Assembly (NCBI GenBank): GCA_012269805.1
Contig: JAAXJP010000285.1
Span: 1 to 6,428, forward strand
Origin: Rubrivirga sp.
Lineage (GTDB): Bacteria; Bacteroidota; Rhodothermia; Rhodothermales; Rubricoccaceae
Length of the DNA: 6,428 nt
Direction of reading: 5' to 3'
Shown: positions 1-6,428 of the stretch, one piece after another
Numbering within the stretch: position 1 is the first letter of the stretch
Layout: the number at the start of each line of letters is the position of its first letter
Position numbers and translations under genes: made by a program
Notes under the pieces: generated by a model
The model's database searches: none
What the model saw: the letters and a program-made list of their open reading frames with translations, nothing else
Told to the model about the DNA's origin: nothing

Positions 1-3735
<3,735 letters not shown>

Positions 3736-3786
3736 CCTCGTCCGCCTCGACGCCGGGGCGGGCGGGGCGGCCCCGCCCGGCGGGGC
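3736..3786. terminator. Convergent intergenic gap with GC-only hairpin, candidate bidirectional terminator
   Basis: This is the only gap between the two genes. A perfect 9-bp, all-GC stem pairs 3759-3767 with 3771-3779 around a 3-nt loop (c-g-g). A second, overlapping stem pairs 3770-3776 with 3780-3786, and the two cannot form together. Neither strand has a run of T after the stem, so it is not a classic intrinsic terminator. The position between two stop codons and the stability support a role in ending both transcripts or blocking read-through. Confidence 0.5.
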
Positions 3787-6357
3787 TCAGGCGGGGAGCG
3801 TGATCGTGAACGTCGTCCCCTCGCCCTCGGCGCTCTCGACGCGGAGCGACCCGCCGTGGCCCTGCTCGATGATGTCGTGGCTCATCGAGAGGCCGAGGCC
3901 GGTCCCCTTGCCGGCCGGCTTCGTCGTGTAAAACGGCTCGAACACGCGTCGGCGGACGTCCTCCGGGATGCCCGTCCCGTTGTCCTCGACGGTGATCTCG
4001 ACGGCGGCCCCCGCCCGTCGGGTGCCGACGCGGACGGTCGGCTGGTAGTCCCGGCCCTCGGTCTGGGCCCGCGCCGTGACCGCGTCGAACGCGTTCGTGA
4101 CGAGGTTGAGGACGACCCGCCCGAGGTCCTGCGCGACGACCTCCACCGTGCCCACGTCCGCGTCGAGGCCGAACCGGAGGGCCGCGTCGAAGTCGGGCGT
4201 CTGGGCGCGGCGGCCGTGGTAGGCCAGGTTCACGTGCTCGCCGACGAGGGCGTTGAGGTCGGCGGGGGCCCGCTCGCCGCGGCCGGCCCGGGCGTGCTGC
4301 ATCATCCCGCGGACGATGGCGTCGGCCCGGCGGCCGTGCTGCTCGATCCGCTCGGCGTTCTGGCGGAGGTCGTCGAGGATCTCGTCGACGAGGGCGCGGT
4401 CGGGGGCGTCGGCGCCGAGCTCGGCCGCTAGCTCGGCGGCGAGCTCGCACGAGAGCGCGGCGAAGTTGTTGACGAAGTTGAGCGGGTTCTTGATCTCGTG
4501 GGCGATCCCGGCCGTGAGCTGCCCCAGGCTCGCCAGCTTCTCGCTCTGCACGAGCCGCTCCTGCGCCGCGCGGAGGTCGGCGAGGGCGACCTCGACCTCC
4601 CGCTTCTGCGCCTCGAGCCGCTGGAAGTCGTCGTAGCGGGCGTAGGCCACCTCGAGCGCGTCGGCGAGGGCCTGCACGGCGGCGCCGTCGTCGGGCGGGA
4701 GCGGCGCGCGGCCGCCGACGAACAGGAGGCCCTGCGCGAAGGGCGCGAAGTGGAGCGCGAGCGGCTCCGCGGGGTCGGCGAAGGACCGGGCCGTCTCGGC
4801 GTCGAGCCCGTGGCTCTCCAGAAAGTCCGTCCACCCCTCGACCTCGGTGGGCGTCCACGTGCCCGTCAGGACGCGCTGGTCTCGCCAGTGGGTCACGATC
4901 GCGTCGACGAACGGGTGGCCGCCGAACGGGAGGTCGAGCGCGGCGAGCGGCTGCCCGTCGGGCGTGGCGAGGTAGACCCGGAGGACCTCGGCCTCGGCGT
5001 CGACGATGAGCACGGCGCACCGGAAAAAGCGGACGCCGAGGGCCGTCAGCTCCTGCCACACGAGCGGCGTCACGCGGTCGAGGTCGTCGGCCGTCCGCAT
5101 CGAGGCGATCTCGGCGCGGACCCGGTCGACGGACGCGCCGATCTCGGCCTCGCGGGCCCGGGCCTCCGCCCGGCGGAGGTCGTCGGCCCGCTCGATGGCG
5201 GCCTGGAACGCCCCCGTCAGCCGCTCCATCACTTCGACGGTGTCCTCGGAAAACGGCCGCGACGAGAACGCGACGAGGACGCCGTTGGGGGACGACACGG
5301 CGTGGACGTACTCGCGCTCGCCCTCGGGGTGGGCCTCGAGGAGGTCGGCGCGGATCTGGCCGAGGCGGGCGCGGTAGGCGTTGAGCTCGTCGCCCTCCAG
5401 GATGTAGGAGAGGCTCCGCTGGCGGCGCCACGCGACCCACAGCGCGTCGTAGAACGGGTGGCCCTCGATCGTGGCGACGTGGGCCGTCGTCGGGGAGGCC
5501 GGGTCGGCGGACGACCAGTAGGTCGTCTCGCGGCTCTCGGGGTCGATGACGGCGAGCGTGGCCCGGCGGGCCGGCACGTCGAGCGCGGCGAGCCCCTCGA
5601 ACACGGCGCCGGCGGCCCGGTCGAGGTCGCCGCTCCGCTCCATCGCGAGGGCCTCGCCGCGGACGCGCTCGGCGGCCGCCTCGATCCGGGAGGTCCGAGC
5701 CTCGGCCTCGGCCCGCTGGAGGTCCTGGTGGCGGGCGTATGCGAGGCCGAACAGGACGGCGAACCGCTCGAGCGTGCGGAGGACGTCGTCGGAGGGGGGT
5801 GCGGAGAGGAGGGCGAGGAGCGGCCCGCTCTGCTGGGCCCCGGCCGGGACGGCGACGGCGTAGACGGTCCGCGCGCGAGGCGCGCGGGCCACGACGCGGT
5901 CGACGTAGGAGGCCGGGTAGGGCGCGAGCGACGCGCGGAGGTAGCCCTCAAAGGCCGGCCGGCCGAGCGGTTCGACGGCGGGCCCGTCGGCGCGGTCGGC
6001 TGCGAACGCGGCGTCGAGAACGGCGTGCCCGGCCGTGGCCATGACGTGGTGGGACGCGCGCGGCTGGTCGTCGGCGTCGACGCCGGCCGTCCAGACGGGC
6101 GCCTCGCCCTTGTCGGGCCGCCCGCTCAGGCCGATCTGGAGGACCGGCAGGCCGAGCTCACGGAGCGCGTCGAACACGGCGACGGCCACGCCGAGCGTCT
6201 CGTCGCTGTGCTCGAGGGCGAGGGCCCTTGTCCAGACCCGGTCGAGCGCGGCCTCGACGTCGCCGCCGCGCCGGGCCTCGGCGAGCTGGCGCTCGAGCTC
6301 GGCGGCGCGCGCTTGGAGCGCGTCGAGCGCGACCTCGACGGACGGGAACGTGGACAT
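3787..6357 (-). CDS. Soluble sensor histidine kinase with three repeated GAF-like sensor modules
   Basis: Complete 856-residue kinase. Order: N-terminal coiled coil (about 9-30), sensor repeats at about 33-222, 223-405 and 406-588, coiled coil into HisKA (about 576-690), HATPase_c (about 740-856). The H-box is G-I-A-H-E-I-K-N-P-L-N with phospho-acceptor His620; N-box Asn751/Asn755; G1 E-D-N-G-T-G-I-P with Asp792; F-box F-E-P-F-Y-T-T-K at 806-813; G2 G-K-G-T-G-L-G-L at 816-823. All catalytic features are present. I see no signal peptide or membrane span, so it should act in the cytoplasm. ATG at 6357 is the only ATG, GTG or TTG in frame within the window, although the frame stays open to the window edge and no Shine-Dalgarno precedes it. 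The H-box type (A-H-E-I-K-N-P-L-N-F-V-N-N-F) is the one common in soluble GAF/PAS kinases. No response regulator is adjacent, so its partner is unknown. Confidence 0.95.
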   Translation of the reverse strand: MSTFPSVEVALDALQARAAELERQLAEARRGGDVEAALDRVWTRALALEHSDETLGVAVAVFDALRELGLPVLQIGLSGRPDKGEAPVWTAGVDADDQPRASHHVMATAGHAVLDAAFAADRADGPAVEPLGRPAFEGYLRASLAPYPASYVDRVVARAPRARTVYAVAVPAGAQQSGPLLALLSAPPSDDVLRTLERFAVLFGLAYARHQDLQRAEAEARTSRIEAAAERVRGEALAMERSGDLDRAAGAVFEGLAALDVPARRATLAVIDPESRETTYWSSADPASPTTAHVATIEGHPFYDALWVAWRRQRSLSYILEGDELNAYRARLGQIRADLLEAHPEGEREYVHAVSSPNGVLVAFSSRPFSEDTVEVMERLTGAFQAAIERADDLRRAEARAREAEIGASVDRVRAEIASMRTADDLDRVTPLVWQELTALGVRFFRCAVLIVDAEAEVLRVYLATPDGQPLAALDLPFGGHPFVDAIVTHWRDQRVLTGTWTPTEVEGWTDFLESHGLDAETARSFADPAEPLALHFAPFAQGLLFVGGRAPLPPDDGAAVQALADALEVAYARYDDFQRLEAQKREVEVALADLRAAQERLVQSEKLASLGQLTAGIAHEIKNPLNFVNNFAALSCELAAELAAELGADAPDRALVDEILDDLRQNAERIEQHGRRADAIVRGMMQHARAGRGERAPADLNALVGEHVNLAYHGRRAQTPDFDAALRFGLDADVGTVEVVAQDLGRVVLNLVTNAFDAVTARAQTEGRDYQPTVRVGTRRAGAAVEITVEDNGTGIPEDVRRRVFEPFYTTKPAGKGTGLGLSMSHDIIEQGHGGSLRVESAEGEGTTFTITLPA
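4594..6261 (-). repeat. Triplicated sensor module, about 181-191 residues per copy
   Basis: Three copies cover residues 33-222 (6261-5692), 223-405 (5691-5143) and 406-588 (5142-4594). A gap-free 32-residue opening helix aligns at 39-70, 230-261 and 411-442 (shared R-V near its start). A middle G-H-x4-D-A motif aligns at 110-116, 299-305 and 480-486. A gap-free 44-residue closing block aligns at 178-221, 359-402 and 543-586, with a D-[LF]-x-R-x-E-A signature. Copies 2 and 3 also share W-R-x-Q-R-x-L after the middle motif, which copy 1 lacks. Predicted alternation of strands between helices suggests a GAF-like fold; this is inference, and I cannot name the family. Confidence 0.82.
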
Positions 6358-6428
6358 GGGGCGGGACGGGGGAGCCCGGGAGGATCCGCCCCCCGACGGC
6401 CCGACGACCGCCCCGGCGCCCCCCCCCG
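6358..6428 (-). other. 5' leader of the minus-strand kinase
   Basis: Seventy-one bases upstream of the ATG, almost entirely G and C. No Shine-Dalgarno lies at normal distance and no sigma-type -35/-10 or Bacteroidota-type promoter is visible. A 6-bp stem can form between 6367-6372 and 6390-6395 around a 17-nt loop containing adjacent SmaI-like and BamHI-like palindromes. A run of nine C (nine G on the coding strand) occupies 6419-6427. The promoter may lie beyond the window edge. Confidence 0.4.

Noticed and set aside
3755..3785. G-quadruplex in the intergenic gap
   Set aside because: Only three close G-runs of three or more are present; the fourth lies beyond a 14-nt C-rich stretch that would pair with the G-runs, so hairpins are more likely.
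3856..4636. Plus-strand open frames antisense to the HisKA/HATPase region of the second kinase
   Set aside because: The opposite strand encodes intact H, N, G1, F and G2 boxes in one continuous frame, so these are shadows.

Overview
The window is one very GC-rich (roughly 70% by eye) bacterial chromosomal segment filled almost entirely by two large histidine kinase genes that face each other. Codon third positions are overwhelmingly G or C. The coding style and the kinase types would suit a high-GC Rhodothermota/Bacteroidota relative (Rubrivirga-like) or possibly a myxobacterium. This placement is an impression from family resemblance, not something the sequence proves. I see no rRNA, tRNA, CRISPR array, transposase or phage gene.

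Layout. Positions 1-3735 (+) hold the C-terminal 1244 residues of a hybrid histidine kinase whose 5' end lies outside the window. Its order is: HAMP repeats with a 92-residue period, a GAF domain, a long coiled coil, HisKA, HATPase_c, a disordered Ala/Asp/Glu-rich linker, then three receiver domains. Positions 3736-3786 are a 51-bp convergent intergenic gap made mostly of GC-only hairpin sequence, probably a shared terminator. Positions 3787-6357 (-) hold a complete 856-residue soluble histidine kinase. Its N-terminal two thirds are three copies of one sensor module of about 180-190 residues, followed by HisKA and HATPase_c. Positions 6358-6428 are its 5' leader, which has no recognisable Shine-Dalgarno or promoter.

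How the genes relate. Both are signal-transduction kinases with all catalytic motifs intact. Because they are convergent they are not co-transcribed. No output response regulator with a DNA-binding domain and no Hpt domain is visible, so the phosphorylation partners of both kinases lie elsewhere. The hybrid kinase belongs to a well-known poly-HAMP/GAF/HK/triple-REC type. The minus-strand kinase is the less familiar one: its triplicated sensor module shares two gap-free blocks (a 32-residue N-terminal helix and a 44-residue C-terminal block) and a G-H-x4-D-A motif, and I cannot assign it with certainty to a named sensor family.
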